A DNA stretch of 64,000 bases from Apostichopus japonicus. Taxonomy: Eukaryota; Echinodermata; Holothuroidea; Aspidochirotida; Stichopodidae. The notes under the pieces were generated by a model, which worked only from the letters and a program-made list of their open reading frames with translations, made no database searches and had not been told where the DNA came from. Shown here piece by piece: positions 42,337-55,830 of this stretch. The stretch spans positions 558,001 to 622,000 of the forward strand of contig NC_092572.1 of assembly GCF_037975245.1 (NCBI RefSeq). Direction: 5' to 3'. The position numbers were made by a program, and so were the translations under genes. The first letter of the stretch is position 1. Every line of letters begins with the position of its first letter.

Positions 42337-45300
42337 CTGTTAAGGGATAATGCGTGTATTTTTGTTACAGAATGAATTTCCGTGTTTCCGTCACTCAGTG
42401 AATTGCTTTAACGTCTGCCCAAACTAATCATCACGTTTCACTCCATAATTAATATAAAAACAAGAGAAAGAACAAGGAGAATGATGCTATTCGAGTACAG
42501 CCTAGTGACCAGTTAAAACATGTTTTCTATATATGTTGAACAATAAAGAAACACACACCATGAATCTATTAAAGGGCTGTCCATATTATGAGCCTATCAT
42601 CTCGCATCTCTGCAACATCTTTATAGATTGTATCGTTGTAATGGAAATCAACAAACGGCGGTTGTGGTGACGTCACACATGTTTACATAAGCTTAACTAT
42701 CTTGTAACAAGGCGGTTTATTTACAAACAATAACTATCTGTATGGAAACAAGGCGGTTTATTTACAAACAATAACTGGTTGTGTGGAAACAAGGCGGTTT
42801 ATTTACCAACAATAACTAGCTTTGTGGAAACAAGACGGCTCATTTACTAACAATGACTAGCTGTGTGGAAACAAGGCGGTTTTTGTACCAACAGTAACTA
42901 GCTTTGTGGAAACAAGGCGGTTTATATACTAACAATGACTAGCTGTGTGGGAAAATGGTGGTTTATTTACTAACAATGACTAGCTGTGTGGGAAAATGAC
43001 AATTTATTATTAACAATGACTAGCTGTGTGGGAACAAGGCAGTTTATTTACAAAACAATAACTAGCTGTGTTGGAACAAGGCGGTTTATTTACAAACAAT
43101 AACTAGCTGTGTGGAAACAAGGTGTTTTTTTTTTTCAAGAGCAGAGTCCATTGGTCACAAGTACTCAACATTTTTAATGGTACAACATTACATTATTCAA
43201 AGACGTAAAGGGAGAAGAAGATTGGTTGAATGCTACCACCAACAAATATTGTCAAATCATGCTTCCAAATAGACGCTCATTATAGACGTTACGACACGTT
43301 GGAAAGACCAGTAAAGAGAAAAACAGTACTTACAGCTACGAACGTTTCCCTCAAATGATGAATGGAAGGTCGAAGAGAACAGTTATGGTTCCAGCAATCG
43401 AACAAGATCTCATCTCTACAAATATTCCAAAACAAAATGCGATTAGTGCTGAGCAGATTTTTTTCTTAAATAACGTCAGCCAAGATACAGCCTGGCCATC
43501 AAAAACCGAGCATTGTTTGTTAAGCCACAATCATAAAATGTTGTGTTGAGAAGCGCAGTATTTAACATGAATAGGGGACCATAAATACTTTTACTTTTAT
43601 AACCATTGTCTGCCAAGAATTTCCACGAGACTGTATGGGGATGTTCTTGACACAAAGCAACACTTTACCATCAATGCATTTGATTCCCTGTGAGGTACCG
43701 TGTATAACGGGTATCAGAGATGTAAATTGTTAGTTTGAGCTTCATTTATTTATCATTCTCAAATGTGCAAGGTATTGACGATTTGGTATAATTAAGGACA
43801 CACAAATGACAGTACTTATTTTGCTATACAGCTCTTTGTTTTGGAGACACTTTAAAAAAAATACAAGAAAGTTACGAAATTCAATCATAAAAAGAAACCA
43901 GTGAATGAAATCAGTTTTCTGAGTTTGGTTGACACCATGAAACATCGACCAAGAATTGTTCAAAATAAGACTGCAAACTATGTCTGGGTGTTTACTAAAT
44001 AAATTCTATAGAGTCTAAGAAAATAGCAAGGTCTCTGCATTTAATCCTTCCTTGAACTACTTCAATATTTATATTAATGCCATTGAAACAGACATTGAAA
44101 AAATTCATTGTTTCTTGAACCATACTGGATTATATTGTTACCCGATTTCAGTATGATTATCAAATAGCACCAAACGGTGTACGGACATTGTGGATAAGAC
44201 AAAAAGTAAATTAATACGATACTAACTTTATCTGCATGTACCTCTCTGGCCAAGGTACTGATGGCGCTGCAACGTTGTCAATCGATTCCACTTCCATGTC
44301 GACCGGAAACGGTGGTGTTCCTAACAGCAGTTATGAACATTGATAACATTCATCTTAAAATATAATGCAAATTCAAGTCATGTAGATTGATGATATCAGA
44401 AGACTCATTATACATAAGTTACCAAGTACGCAACACAACAATTTTATAAATGTATACCTCCCTGAAAGAAAGGTATCATAGTTTTATTGCAATTTTCAGA
44501 TATTTAAAGACCACACAAGTTAACGCAACAATAAAAGTAATATGCACATACTATGAATCATCTTAGATCTACATTAGTTTCGCTAAGACAATGTAATGGT
44601 TCGATATACCAATCAATAGACTCCTCCCGGACACGTACAGTGGAAGTAGGTTACTGATTGTCCATTAGTATACCAGCACACATAATCACTATCGGGACAC
44701 ATACAGTGGAAGTAGGCTACTGAGTGTACATTAGTATATATACCAGCACACACAATCACTATCGGAACACATACAGTGGAAGTAGGTTACTGATTGTCCA
44801 TTAGTATACCAGCACACATAATCACTATCGGGACACATACAGTGGAAGTAGGCTACTGAGTGTACATTAGTATATATACCAGCACACACAATCACTATCA
44901 GGACACATACAGTGGAAGTAGGCTACTGAGTGTACATTAGTATATATACCAGCACACACAATCACTATCAGGACACATACAGTGGAAGTAGGCTACTGAG
45001 TGTGCATTAGTATATATACCAGCACACACAATTACTATCGGAACACATACAGTGGAAGTAGGCTACTGAGTGTACATTAGTATATATACCAGCACACACA
45101 ATCACTATCAGGACACATACAGTGGAAGTAGGCTACTGAGTGTACATTAGTATATATACCAGCACACACAATCACTATCAGGACACATACAGTGGAAGTA
45201 GGCTACTGAGTGTGCATTAGTATATATACCAGCACACACAATCACTATCGGAACACATACAGTGGAAGTAGGCTACTGAGTGTACATTAGTATATATACC

Positions 45301-48300
45301 AGCACACACAATCACTATCGGAACACATACAGTGGAAGTAGGCTACTGAGTGTACATTAGTATATATACCAGCACACACAATCACTATCAGGACACATAC
45401 AGTGGAAGTAGGCTACTGAGTGTACATTAGTATATATACCAGCACACACAATCACTATCAGGACACATACAGTGGAAGTAGGCTACTGAGTGTGCATTAG
45501 TATATATACCAGCACACACAATCACTATCGGAACACATACAGTGGAAGTAGGCTACTGAGTGTACATTAGTATATATACCAGCACACACAATCACTATCG
45601 GGACACATACAGTGGAAGTAGGCTACTGAGTGTACATTAGTATATATACCAGCACACACAATCACTATCGGAACACATACAGTGGAAGTAGGCTACTGAG
45701 TGTACATTAGTATATATACCAGCACACACAATCACTATTAGGACACATACAGTGGAAGTAGGCTACTGAGTGTACATTAGTATATATACCAGCACACACA
45801 ATCACTATCAGGACACATACAGTGGAAGTAGGCTACTGAGTGTACATTAGTATATATACCAGCACACACAATCACTATCAGGACACATACAGTGGAAGTA
45901 GGCTACTGAGTGTGCATTAGTATATATACCAGCACACACAATCACTATCGACGTTAAACACTTATCTATGAGTATTTAGGCAATCATATATGACTGCCAA
46001 TAAACCAATGAGCACAGAAATACGTATCGATGGTATGATATTTGATGGATAGTTTACCAGCTGACATAATCTCCCATATTACTACTGCTGTAGACCACAC
46101 GTCACTGGATTCTGTATATTCATTCAATAGTAACAGTTCTGGTGGAAACTGGTTCAAACTCACCAAGCGTATCTATTGTCAAAGAGAAATATGTTTCACG
46201 AATATATAACTTGAGTTAAGCATGAATAAGATTTTTTTATGAACTACGATTCATGAAATGATAGAGTTATTAAATTTCAAATAAGATACTTTCTTACACT
46301 CTTAATTTATTGATTTTCCTGACGTGATGATAAAACTATTTGTTTCCCAAGAGAAATATTCAACAATAGCCAGACATAAATCACTTTCTCAGAGATTAAG
46401 GAAGCTTGGAAAAATAATAATGTTTACTTACTGATCTTAAAATTAAGAAAAAAGTAAATTCAATGAGCAAATGAAGTAATAACTATTCGTCAGATGGGTG
46501 ATGTGGGAGATATATTGACGGTGATGAGATATGTGGAGAATATGGGAGGGAAAACGTATGAGAACAGAGTAAATCATTGGTTTGTCCACCTGTTCCTTTT
46601 TAAGAATGGCTAGCTTCCGTGCATCGCTAGAGAGACAGAAATCGTACAATTTGACATGTCCTTCTTTTGTCAGTAAAACCTTCTTAGAAGACAATCCAGG
46701 ATGAAGAAACTGTGGATTTATTACAACAAAAAAACGGTTAATTTATTATTTGGAAAAGAATTGCAATAAACAAATAATTTCACGATGAAACCATCAATCT
46801 AGATGAATACGGTTAAAAGTAAGTTGTGGTTATAATTGTAAAATTTATCTTCTCCAAAACACATTTGAAAAGAGCTAAGTAATAATGTTGGCTGTAACGA
46901 GACTTGTACCAGAGATATAAGGATTACAAGTTATTCGCTAAAGCAGAGCTATCCTGCCATTTGCTGTTTCCAAAACCCAATATAATCAATTGCCTCCAAG
47001 ATTCTAAACCAGTCATTTAAACTTCATTCATAGAGATTCTCTGTTTTACAACAATGATCTCCGTAAAGGTCAAGAAAGGATTAGAAAACAAAAGTACGTT
47101 AAGCTTATATACATATGAAACAGAAAATTGGCCGGAACATCCGAATTGCAAACAAAATGTGTGTGGTCACTTACCCCGAAGGTTTTAAGAATGTCCATTC
47201 CTTCTAAGATACCTGAGATATGTTTGATGACGTCAGTAACTGACATTGAACTGCAGCAATAATAATCCCCCTTTTCTTTAGTGTCACGTGACAACACGCT
47301 ATGCAGATTTTCGCCAGCGAAATGTGTAGTTATCAGCCAAAGTCTATCTAAAAAAATGATGGATTATATCAAAATTACATAAGGATATATATAGAACAGC
47401 AATGTCCTGTCAAGATAAGCGTAATTTGATATCAATGACTGAAAATTAATCATTCCTTTGTTATAAATGTAAAATAAATGTAAGAAAAATTAAAGTAAGT
47501 AACAAAATTGTATCACATGACTTTTAACATTACATCCAGTTTGAGAACTTGAGTTCAGTCAGTTTTATTTACATCCAGTTGTCCTTATTCCTTGTAATCG
47601 TATACTGTGCTGTAGTCCGATATGATGCTGTGGGAAGCTTGCATTTCAATACATGTCATGATATGATAGATTTGTCTCTTATGTAATTCTTGCAATTCTT
47701 TCGTGCTTTTTTTTCTTCATCACTTGATAGCGTGTGTACGAAATATCAGAGATATCGAAAGGATTGAAAGAGTCAACAACTCACTGTTTTGGATAGATAT
47801 AGCCTCGATCTTTGCTAGATGGTTCGATGCTGGTAATTCGAGACATTTTCTGATGTAAGCCTCCCAATGAATTTCTTTCTTTCTAATGAGCTTTTCTGAA
47901 AATATAACGCAACAAGTCATCAATTCAATACGGCGTGCCTTCATACTGCTCAAAATGTTGACTGAAGCACCATTTAATAATACAATCGGGAAACTAGATC
48001 CAAAAGGAATAAATCCTTCTTTACTGCACACAACAAATTGAAGTATTCTCTTAGATCAGATTCCGGCCATAATTTGAAGATATTCACTTAATATATCACT
48101 AACCTGTTAGGGTTGTTATTACAACACACTTATTGGTCTCATTAGCAAGATTTATAGATCCCATCCATCTTTTGTAGATTTTTCCTATCTTTATTTTCTT
48201 GATGATGGAAATTTCATTCTCACTCAACAAACGGGGGTCTTTCCCTGCAATCACATCTGCTGTAGAATAATAATCTGTGGAAAAGTTGAGAAACGTACAT

Positions 48301-51300
48301 TACGGCCAATGAGCATATATCGTAGTCATTTTCTATTGTAAGTCATCGTTGAATGTTGGCTGTTGATGACCGACAATTCCCATTGGCTAATTAGTGATTG
48401 AACAGTCGACATAGTTTAATTACATGTCAACTATGTTAATCTTCTTCTATGTATTGTCTTTTCTTCCATCTTCTTTTCAAACATCATAACCCACAGATAA
48501 AACTTTATTAAATACGACTAGTCTGTATACGATAAACAGCTGCTATCTTTCAATAATTAATTTACTTTCAAACTATTACCATTTGGAGTAAACTTACTCG
48601 GTTCACTTCCCCCAGAATTGTGCGAGTTTTGTGAGTTTTCTTCGTCATCAGGTATCTTTGGTAATGCTTTCCTGTTACAGAAATAAATGGCGTTGCATCA
48701 TGTTGGCAAAGTTCATCAACATAATAGCCATGTAGTAAATTATTAAAAGGAAATACTTTAATTTCAAATATCTGTCGTTTGAAAAAAAAAAATTCTGGAA
48801 GTAATTTAAGGGTAATGAAATAAATTGAATAATGGGATATATTTCTGAAAGACATAAAACATTTTATATTAACCCCCACTATGCATTCCATTATAAACAC
48901 GAACCAACCAATCCCTAACTCCACAATCTGTTCTGGTTTAATTGTGTAGTAAATAATCTCACAAACATGACTATGTACTTTTTGCGTCCGATTAATTTTT
49001 CATCTCGACCACAGCAATAACAAAGAATGGGACACGCTTGTGTTTGTTTTAAGTTTTTAGTGGCTCGATCTCTGCGAAAAGGGCAACATTTTGAAAAACC
49101 AGTGAAGCATCGTAATTGTCCGATTACATATTGCACACTAGTTAAACAACGTGATTGTGGGATTACATACTACACAAAAATAAACATCGTGATTGTGGTA
49201 ATAAATATATATAAAAAAATCATTAAACATCATGATTGTGGGATAAATACTACACAATAGTTTAACAACGTGATTGTGGGATTATATACTACACACTACT
49301 TAAACATCATGATTTTTGGGTTACATGGCAACAGAGTAGTGAACATGACAACAAATCGAGAATTCCTTACGTTCCTTCTGTCAGAATACTTTTTCGATTA
49401 ACTGTACAATAAAGAGAATTTTTTTCAAGAAAATTTTATATAAACCTTATTGGTTTCCATAAAATGTAGGGATATTGCATTTTCAGAAAACCAATTTAAA
49501 TTGTAACAGAAAATGTAATAAATATATAATATTATTATGTTATACATTTTATAATCAAACTAACGTGAACTTAGATCACTGAAGGAGTAATGTTTTGTGT
49601 TTTGAGTGTTGTATTTGTAATAATAGTATTGTATTTAAATGTTCATTGTGAAATGAAATATGAAACAAAGCATTTCAAAGCAAGGTTAATGAGAACATGT
49701 GTCATATAAAAGGGATCTTAGAGCAAAACTTGAAATTGTACATTAGATCCAGAAATTTATTTTAAATAAAACCTTACTTGATTGATCGGTATCTGAGGCT
49801 CCTTTATCAAGAACATTCATTTGATGACTTGACATTGATGAGGTGACATTTGGAATTCCAATCCGAAAGGAAAAGAGAATGAAGAGGAAGCGAGAGTGAT
49901 AATTTCTGCCTTGCTCTATATATCACTGTAAGTCATATTGCTTGCTAGGGCTACTGGTATAAGTTAAGTAGTAACGGGATGGGATGAGGTGGCTGGAGGG
50001 CCACTGGTAGAAGTTAAGAAGAGGCGGGATGGGATGAGGTGGCGGGAGGGCTACTGGATAAAGGTGAGTAGTGACGGGATGGGATGAGGTGGCTGGAGGG
50101 CTGCTGGTAGAAGTTGAGAAGAGGCGGGATGGATTGAGGTGGCTGGAGGGCTACTGGTAGAAGTTAAGTAGTGACGGGATGGGATGAGGTGGCGGGAGGT
50201 CTACTGGTAGAAGTTGAGAAGAGGCGGGATGGGATGAGGTAGCGGGAGGTCTTCTGGTAGAAGTTGAGAAGAGGCAGGATGGGATAAGGTGACTGGAGGG
50301 CTACTGGTAGAAGTTAAGTAGTGAAGGGATGGGACGAGGTAGCTGAAGGGCTACTAATAAAAGTTAAGAAGAGGCGGGATGGAATGATGTGGCTGGAGGG
50401 CTACTGGTAGAAGTAGTGTTTATGCCAAAGTTTGACATTTTAATAAACTCACCCTCGCCGGTTTTGTGTTACTGTAAAACATAGAAAGAAATAATGCATT
50501 TGTGAGTATATATCTTGAAAATGGATCAATCAAATATACATGATAAAGTAATATACATGATAAAGTAAAATCCATAAATACACTAATGTTGGTAAGTACT
50601 ATTAAACTATTGAGATAATAAAAGCAGTAGTAAATTGTGCATCAGGAGATATATCATCTTTCCTTTAAAAGTTTGATCTAGTTTGTAGTAAAATGTTTGA
50701 AGTTTAAATAATACGTGCACCCAGACCTTCGTCCTACCTCTTCCTATCTCCGAAGGTTTATTGTTTACCCATTCTCATTTGATCCACTGTTTAACATTTG
50801 AAATGTCTCCCTGGTCATATCACAACATTTTATTATATGCTTACATTACGTTGTAGTACAGAGAACAGTCTAAAAAGGAATTTTAATGCCTACAGATCAG
50901 ACATGAATTTTAACTTTTCTAATAGGCATGTGGACAATTTGTGTGGCTATACCTCGATAATGTGTTCTATACGTAGTTCTATGATGTTTTTTGCTAACGT
51001 ATTTGATAAACGAAACAGCGTTATAGTCTATATCATATAAATTGCTGTCATTGTTTCATAAATTTGAAAGTTCAATATTGTGTACAATACTAATACCTAC
51101 ATCTGAATTTTCTGACTGTGAAACAAGCACAAACTAACAGACAACTGGAAATGGACCCGACAACACCAGCCACAATCATCCATTTGTTGTTCCCTAAGGA
51201 TGTAAAACGAGTAAAGATATGTTTTTGTGGAAACTCCTGAGGACGATATTGGGTCTATGACTACATAATTTGAATGGTATTGGTTTTGATCTACCTATAC

Positions 51301-52167
51301 CCAGCAGCTTCTTTTTTACATTATTGCTTCTATATACTAGCATTTGATCAATATATGTATAAATACACTTATTCAGTAAGGAAGCATTAGGCTATGTCTA
51401 CTGATGTTATTATCGTGTGTTCATGTATACTAATTACAACGAGGCTAACATTCAAGTACGATCTATCATGAAAGGTATTCCCCTCGTTGGCGAAAAGAAA
51501 CCGCAACCTATTGAATGACATATTAACCGCAAGCCTTGTATGCAACACAGAAACTATTAAGTACCAAAACTATAAGTTACATATAACTGAACAAAAGAAT
51601 TAACAATAATAGAATTGAACACAACTGAACAAAAATTATATAGAGCGGAAGAAAAATATTGCAGATGGAATATTGGATGTTGATATGAATATAAACATAT
51701 ACTGACTTGTGTTCTTAATGAATTATGTTCCTCAAGAAGTTATATTTTAGTTTAACGTTCAAATCACTGACGACACAATGTTATATTGGATGTAGTTTAA
51801 ACATGAACACAAATTTGAAGACAGTTAGCTTTTTGAATAGTAAAACAGGGAATTGCAGTCAGCGAGATGTTATTTTGGTCATTTCAATGCAAAACAAAAT
51901 ATTCTTAGATAATGCGTACCTTGCAATGCATATTGCGTATTCATTACAGTACATCAATTATAAATTCATCAAATTAGCCTCCTTTATAAAAATAAATTGG
52001 TCAGATCGTGAAACAAACTATTGAATACTTCTAATTAAGAACATTATCTTGTTCAACTTGGTGATATCACGACCTTTGTTATATATATGCATGTCGAAAA
52101 ATAGTGATTAAAATATGTTGAAAGTTGATTAATTGGGCTTCACCAGCCGTGTAGAATCGACCGCATG

Positions 52168-52214
<47 letters not shown>

Positions 52215-53824
52215 CCTATTGACCACACAAGAAACATAGGGATCGCGTGACGATAATTGTAGCGCAGCAGGTAAACTGGCATTTCTTTGAGGTACATTTG
52301 ATGCTTGTTCTATCTTCATGGTTCCATGTTTTGTTTTATTTGACGAATACACCCAATCACAGAATGTCGAAGTACCTTTAGACGATATGAACTTGTCTAT
52401 TGTGTAGTAAACCTCTTAAAAATATAAGATAAACATGAACTGAAAGTTTTTTAGGAAATCTTAATTGAACATTTTGTTAATTGAAAGATTTGAGAGATTT
52501 AAATGGAAGCAATGGTTACAGTGAGATTTTGACGAAGAGACTCGGTTCATGATTATGTCGAATACCGGAAAGTACGCCATGTTGAAATTACTGTCGAAGT
52601 TAGCAAACTAGATGGGTCGGTTACAGCTTACTATGTCGAACGGTACACGGATTTATTCCATCGCACTATTCGTCGTGAGCAATTAAATGTCGAAGTTCAC
52701 ATATTGTAGAGGTCGGAGTTAACAAACTATGTCTAACACCACGCAACGTTGGTCTCGGAATGACTTTCTTTTAAGCAATGCTTTGAAGTACTAATTGATT
52801 CCTCAATAGAAAACTTTATCAAAGTTAATTTGACGAAGTTGCAAGAACGGCGTGTTATTTTAGATTTTAATATTTCATTCTGAAAGGGAGACAGAAAAGT
52901 GTCTAAGTGATCGTAAACTACACGCGGTACCCTGATTGACCTTGTATTGACCTGAACGGCTGAAATACATCTATGTCTCGTTAGAAGAGGGAATTTTGTA
53001 ACAATCTCTAACTGGTCGAACCTCCGTTCTGCATATTGAGCTTATAATACACCAGTGCTGTTTTCTTTCTTTTTCCTTTCATAATCACGTATGTTAGTTA
53101 ATAGGGGGCGCTATATAGTTCCATTAGCTTCATAAGGCAACGTAATCTAAGTAGCTATTAACAAAACTGTAAACATAACAGCGTTCATGGATCTTATCAA
53201 AACTGAACCTGCGTAAAGAAAGGATAATTTTAAATATGTTTTTTGCTAGAAGACTAGGAAAGAAGTTATATTCTAACATTTTTATAGATTTAAGTTCGCA
53301 ATTTAGTAGTTACGTACAACGTTACATATGTTACACCAGTTATCATGTACATGATACTGGCATTGTAATCTAGGCTAATTTAGGGTTACAGAGCTAACAT
53401 GATCAAGATATATTGTCGATACTTATTGCAAAGCTATGATCTTGAAAGAAGGTCTGGTGTTGGGTAAGACGGCCTTGGGAAGATGTGTAAATGTATAGTC
53501 TATGTTTCATTACTTTAGTACTGAAAACACGTTCAGAAGAACACGAAGAAGGTAACGGGCGAACACTAGTAGATCGCTTATAAATTGTAAATAACTATAA
53601 ATATGCAAATAAGCTTTACTAGCATGGTATGGTCGCAATATAAACTATGTACGTTATAGAAGTATAACGGGTCAGGAAAATGCCGTGTTTAATGCAGTTG
53701 AACGGTAGAGACAGGTAAAGTTAATATTGTTCCCTAACTTGTGACTATCGTTTAGATGGGACCTGCATTAGCTATCTAATGAACGAGGACGGAAAACATA
53801 TAAAAACACAATAAATAGTACAAG

Positions 53825-53856
<32 letters not shown>

Positions 53857-55781
53857 AAATATCTAGAAACTGCGTACCTATAACCGGGGATAACAAATGA
53901 GTTTCATTTGATATTCGATACAAACGCAGAAATAGGTTGAGTGGGTTTACGCTTTGGGTTTGGGTCAAACTTACGTTTTCGCAGGGAGAAAAGTAACGCA
54001 AACGTGAGACCACAGCCTACAGCTATAGAAATTGTTACTCCAACGGTGATGATATACATTGTTAATGTGAAATTGGGATGATTATCTGTATAGGAAATAG
54101 AAAAATAAAATGGATTATTTTAAAAACATCAGTGAATGAGGTACTATATCATATGATACTTTATGTATAATTCAGAAGCGAATTCGTCATAGACATTAGG
54201 GCACTTGGTGCTCTCAACATGTAGTCAAATAATCCGAAATTTATATTAGATATATATAATTTTGATTTATGCTTTCGTCACATCCATTGTTAGTGAGAAA
54301 AAAAAATGAACGAAATGAACAACTCTGTTTACCCGTTGTTACAGGCACTGCATCTGTCACTAAGGGAAAAGAGAGAGACGATCGTTTTCTAAAATTACTT
54401 GGTTTTCAGTTTTAATTTTAATTTATTGAATAGTCAGACTGATGATATGTGCTAGCTTTAAGTTCTTTATTAGAAATCGGAAATAACAATGAATTAATAT
54501 CTAGCAAATAATTAGAACCACGTTGTACTTTCCCTACATTAAATAATAAATATCATATTTTGTATATGATTTATTTATGCTACACTTAATATGGACTCGT
54601 TGACATTCCTTGTATCAATATCAGTGAAATATTATTCTTCTCATTAGAATATTATAAGAAGTCATTTACATAAGCAAAAACGGGTTATTGATACTAATGG
54701 CAACACCTGTTGAAGACTTTCGAAGACTTACACCAATGCGTTGTTACACAGTTATCCATATTTCAACTCTTTTACACTATCTCTAAAGATGATTACTGAT
54801 TATGGAAACAAAATGTTTTATTGCAACAAGTATACAAGAAAATAAATCTCTTGAAGTATTTCTCACAATTATGTTTTCTACCATCTTCACTAAAACCTGA
54901 GTGTCCTTTCCAATACACGATGAACACATACTTATCAAAATACATTGTGGATCGTTATTACAGGGAATATTAATTACATTTTTATTGAAAAACAATTTAC
55001 CATGTGGAAATCCCTGATTATTATCTTTGTCTGCAGAGAAGGTCAAAAATATCAATGACAAATGAGTGTCGCTTCCAGTATACGATGAACACATAATTCA
55101 TAATATACAATGTATTATTATCAAATGGAATCGCATTAGTTTTGTTATTGAAAATGAATTTCTCTCTGATTATTATCATTGTCTGCAGAGAATGAACACA
55201 TTTTGCTTTGTTTTTCTATAAGAGGGGTAATTTTCTAATTCAGCTTGTAATTAAATATGATAAGTTCATAGTCACTTACAGAAGCAATGTAATCTACTCA
55301 CCGTCTATTTCACATATGAGTGTAAATTTGGCCAACACTTTCTCTCCCTGTTGACATCGAATAGAGGATTCATTCTCATCGTCACAGGGTTTCACAGTTA
55401 ACGAAGCATTCGTCTCATGGCAGCTATTTACGCTTTCTCCAACACGTTCCCCCAAGTAAATCGCTCCGTGAGCAATGTTAGTCTCAGAATTGAACCATTC
55501 CACATTATTTTCTGTATAAACCGGGCAAACAAGGCAGACATGATCACACGACCTGGCATTACATACGGAGGTCGGAAAAGACTGACTGTAAACTAGTTCG
55601 TCACAAATGCAAGTAGCTTGTTCTTGGTCGTCTGCAAACGAAACGTATAGCGCAATTTCATTTTAGATAATGTTATACTATCATTTATTTTCTATCAGAT
55701 TTTAATGCACCGAATTTACTTACCGCAGAAAACAAACGACAGGCTGAGAAGAGCAAATAGTATTGACCTTAATCGTGTCAT
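42211..55781 (-). CDS. Gene C: single-pass (or two-TM) receptor-like tyrosine pseudokinase, complete, 17 exons
   Basis: Exons on the minus strand, 5' to 3': 55781-55724, 55631-55302, 54359-54333, 54085-53975, 51193-51101, 50471-50453, 49827-49778, 49401-49371, 48671-48598, 48274-48104, 47895-47785, 47347-47175, 46709-46590, 46172-46058, 44320-44242, 43415-43334, 42336-42211. All have AG/GT borders, phases agree at every junction, and the total is 1770 nt (589 aa plus TAG). Order of parts: signal peptide, Cys-rich Ig-like ectodomain, transmembrane exons, acidic juxtamembrane region, kinase-like domain of about 284 aa, and a tail with two Tyr motifs. Kinase landmarks are KIGKIYKRWMGS for the Gly loop, VVITTL for VAVKTL, HPGLSSKKVLL for HRDLAARNVLL, DFC for DFG, PPE for [17 protein letters not shown] (subdomain IX), GGTPPFP and CSLRPS (subdomain XI). 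Every residue needed for catalysis except the DFG Asp is gone, so I infer a pseudokinase. The activation segment has no Tyr. The only uncertain borders are the 49827 acceptor (weak tract position) and whether both transmembrane exons occur in one mRNA. Confidence 0.85.
42695..43130. repeat. 41-42-bp minisatellite in the last intron of gene C
   Basis: About ten units of GGAAACAAGGCGGTTTATTT and ACAAACAATAACTAGCTGTGT. Confidence 0.9.
44617..45950. repeat. 70-bp minisatellite, about 19 units, in an intron of gene C
   Basis: Units of GACACATACAGTGGAAGTAG, GCTACTGAGTGTACATTAGT and ATATATACCAGCACACACAA repeat at exactly 70-bp steps from 44691. Only a few positions vary (TCGG versus TCAG, GTACATT versus GTGCATT), and variant units recur in blocks, which indicates recent block expansion. 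Confidence 0.95.
46590..46709 (-). CDS. Gene C catalytic-loop exon (pseudokinase HPG/DFC)
   Basis: Symmetric phase 0-0 exon of 120 nt (40 aa), the same length in A and B. It begins FLHPGLSSKKVLL, aligned to the conserved HRDLAARNVLL, so the catalytic Asp is Gly, the Arg is Pro and the metal-binding Asn is Lys. KLYDFCLSSDARKL follows, aligned to the DFG segment with Gly changed to Cys. The exon ends ILKKEQ with no Tyr before the next exon. Confidence 0.85.
49105..49325. repeat. About 40-bp minisatellite in an intron of gene C
   Basis: Five or six units of AACATCGTGATTGTGGGATT and ACATACTACACAATAGTTA, lying just before exon 49401-49371. Confidence 0.8.
49955..50418. repeat. 50-bp G-rich minisatellite in an intron of gene C
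   Basis: Nine units of GGGATGGGATGAGGTGGCTG, GAGGGCTACTGGTAGAAGTT and AAGTAGTGAC. Confidence 0.9.
51101..51193 (-). CDS. Gene C exon 5: second transmembrane exon
   Basis: Phase 1-1 exon of 93 nt between CCTTAG and donor GTAGGT. It codes NNKWMIVAGVVGSISSCLL followed by VCACFTVRKFR, a hydrophobic helix ending in basic residues. The unusual donor (AGAT then GTAGGTAT) matches the donor of gene B's transmembrane exon (31940) and resembles gene A's (16602). This exon is therefore the positional equivalent of the transmembrane exon in the paralogues. Confidence 0.75.
52172..52211. repeat. (TA)n tract
   Basis: Twenty TA units between the two transmembrane exons of gene C. A shorter interrupted tract is at 53826-53858. 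Confidence 0.95.
52938..53270 (+). mobile_element. Dispersed repeat, uninterrupted copy
   Basis: Very similar to 62486-62558 plus 63744-64000. Shared landmarks are ACCTTGTATTGACCTGAACG, AGCTTATAATACACCA, GGCAACGTAATCTAAGTAGC and AACTGAACCTGCGTAAAGAA. It lies in the intron between the two gene C transmembrane exons. The family identity is unknown. Confidence 0.75.
53975..54085 (-). CDS. Gene C exon 4: first transmembrane exon
   Basis: Phase 1-1 exon of 111 nt between CTATACAG and GTAAGT. It codes for a short outer segment with a sequon (NFT), a hydrophobic helix beginning MYIITVGVTISIAVG and continuing CGLTFALLFSL, then basic RK as a stop-transfer. It has the length and polarity of a type I receptor helix. 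A second transmembrane exon with the same phases lies 2.8 kb downstream at 51193-51101. Confidence 0.75.
54333..54359 (-). CDS. Gene C exon 3: 27-nt microexon, extracellular stalk
   Basis: A phase 1-1 microexon coding VTDAVPVTT, between acceptor CCTTAG and donor GTAAAC. Its Thr/Val/Pro content suits a short O-glycosylated stalk between the Ig-like domain and the membrane. Because it is symmetric (27 nt, phase 1-1), including or skipping it keeps the frame. Confidence 0.55.
55302..55781 (-). CDS. Gene C exons 1-2: signal peptide and Cys-rich Ig-like ectodomain
   Basis: Exon 1 (55781-55724) encodes MTRLRSILFALLSLSFVFC, a basic start followed by a hydrophobic core, and ends in phase 1 at GTAAGT. 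Exon 2 (55631-55302, 330 nt, phase 1 to 1) encodes about 110 residues with 10 Cys. A Cys-x10-Trp spacing (CPVYTENNVEWF), then LTVKP and SSIRCQQ, resembles an Ig fold. There are N-glycosylation sequons at NAS and NES. A phase 1-1 exon is typical of extracellular Ig modules. I see no specific family match, so the ligand is unknown. The ATG is chosen because it is the first Met of the hydrophobic stretch and follows a TATAAA-containing region by about 45 nt. Confidence 0.75.
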
Positions 55782-55821
55782 GACGTTCACTGTATTGCAA
55801 GCACTATGTACACGACGGAAA

Positions 55822-55830
55822 CGTTTATAG
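55822..55830 (-). promoter_or_regulatory. Candidate TATA box of gene C
   Basis: CCTATAAACG on the minus strand, about 45 nt upstream of the gene C ATG, in an otherwise unremarkable stretch. If it is used, transcription would start about 15 nt before the ATG. Based on motif and position only. Confidence 0.3.
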
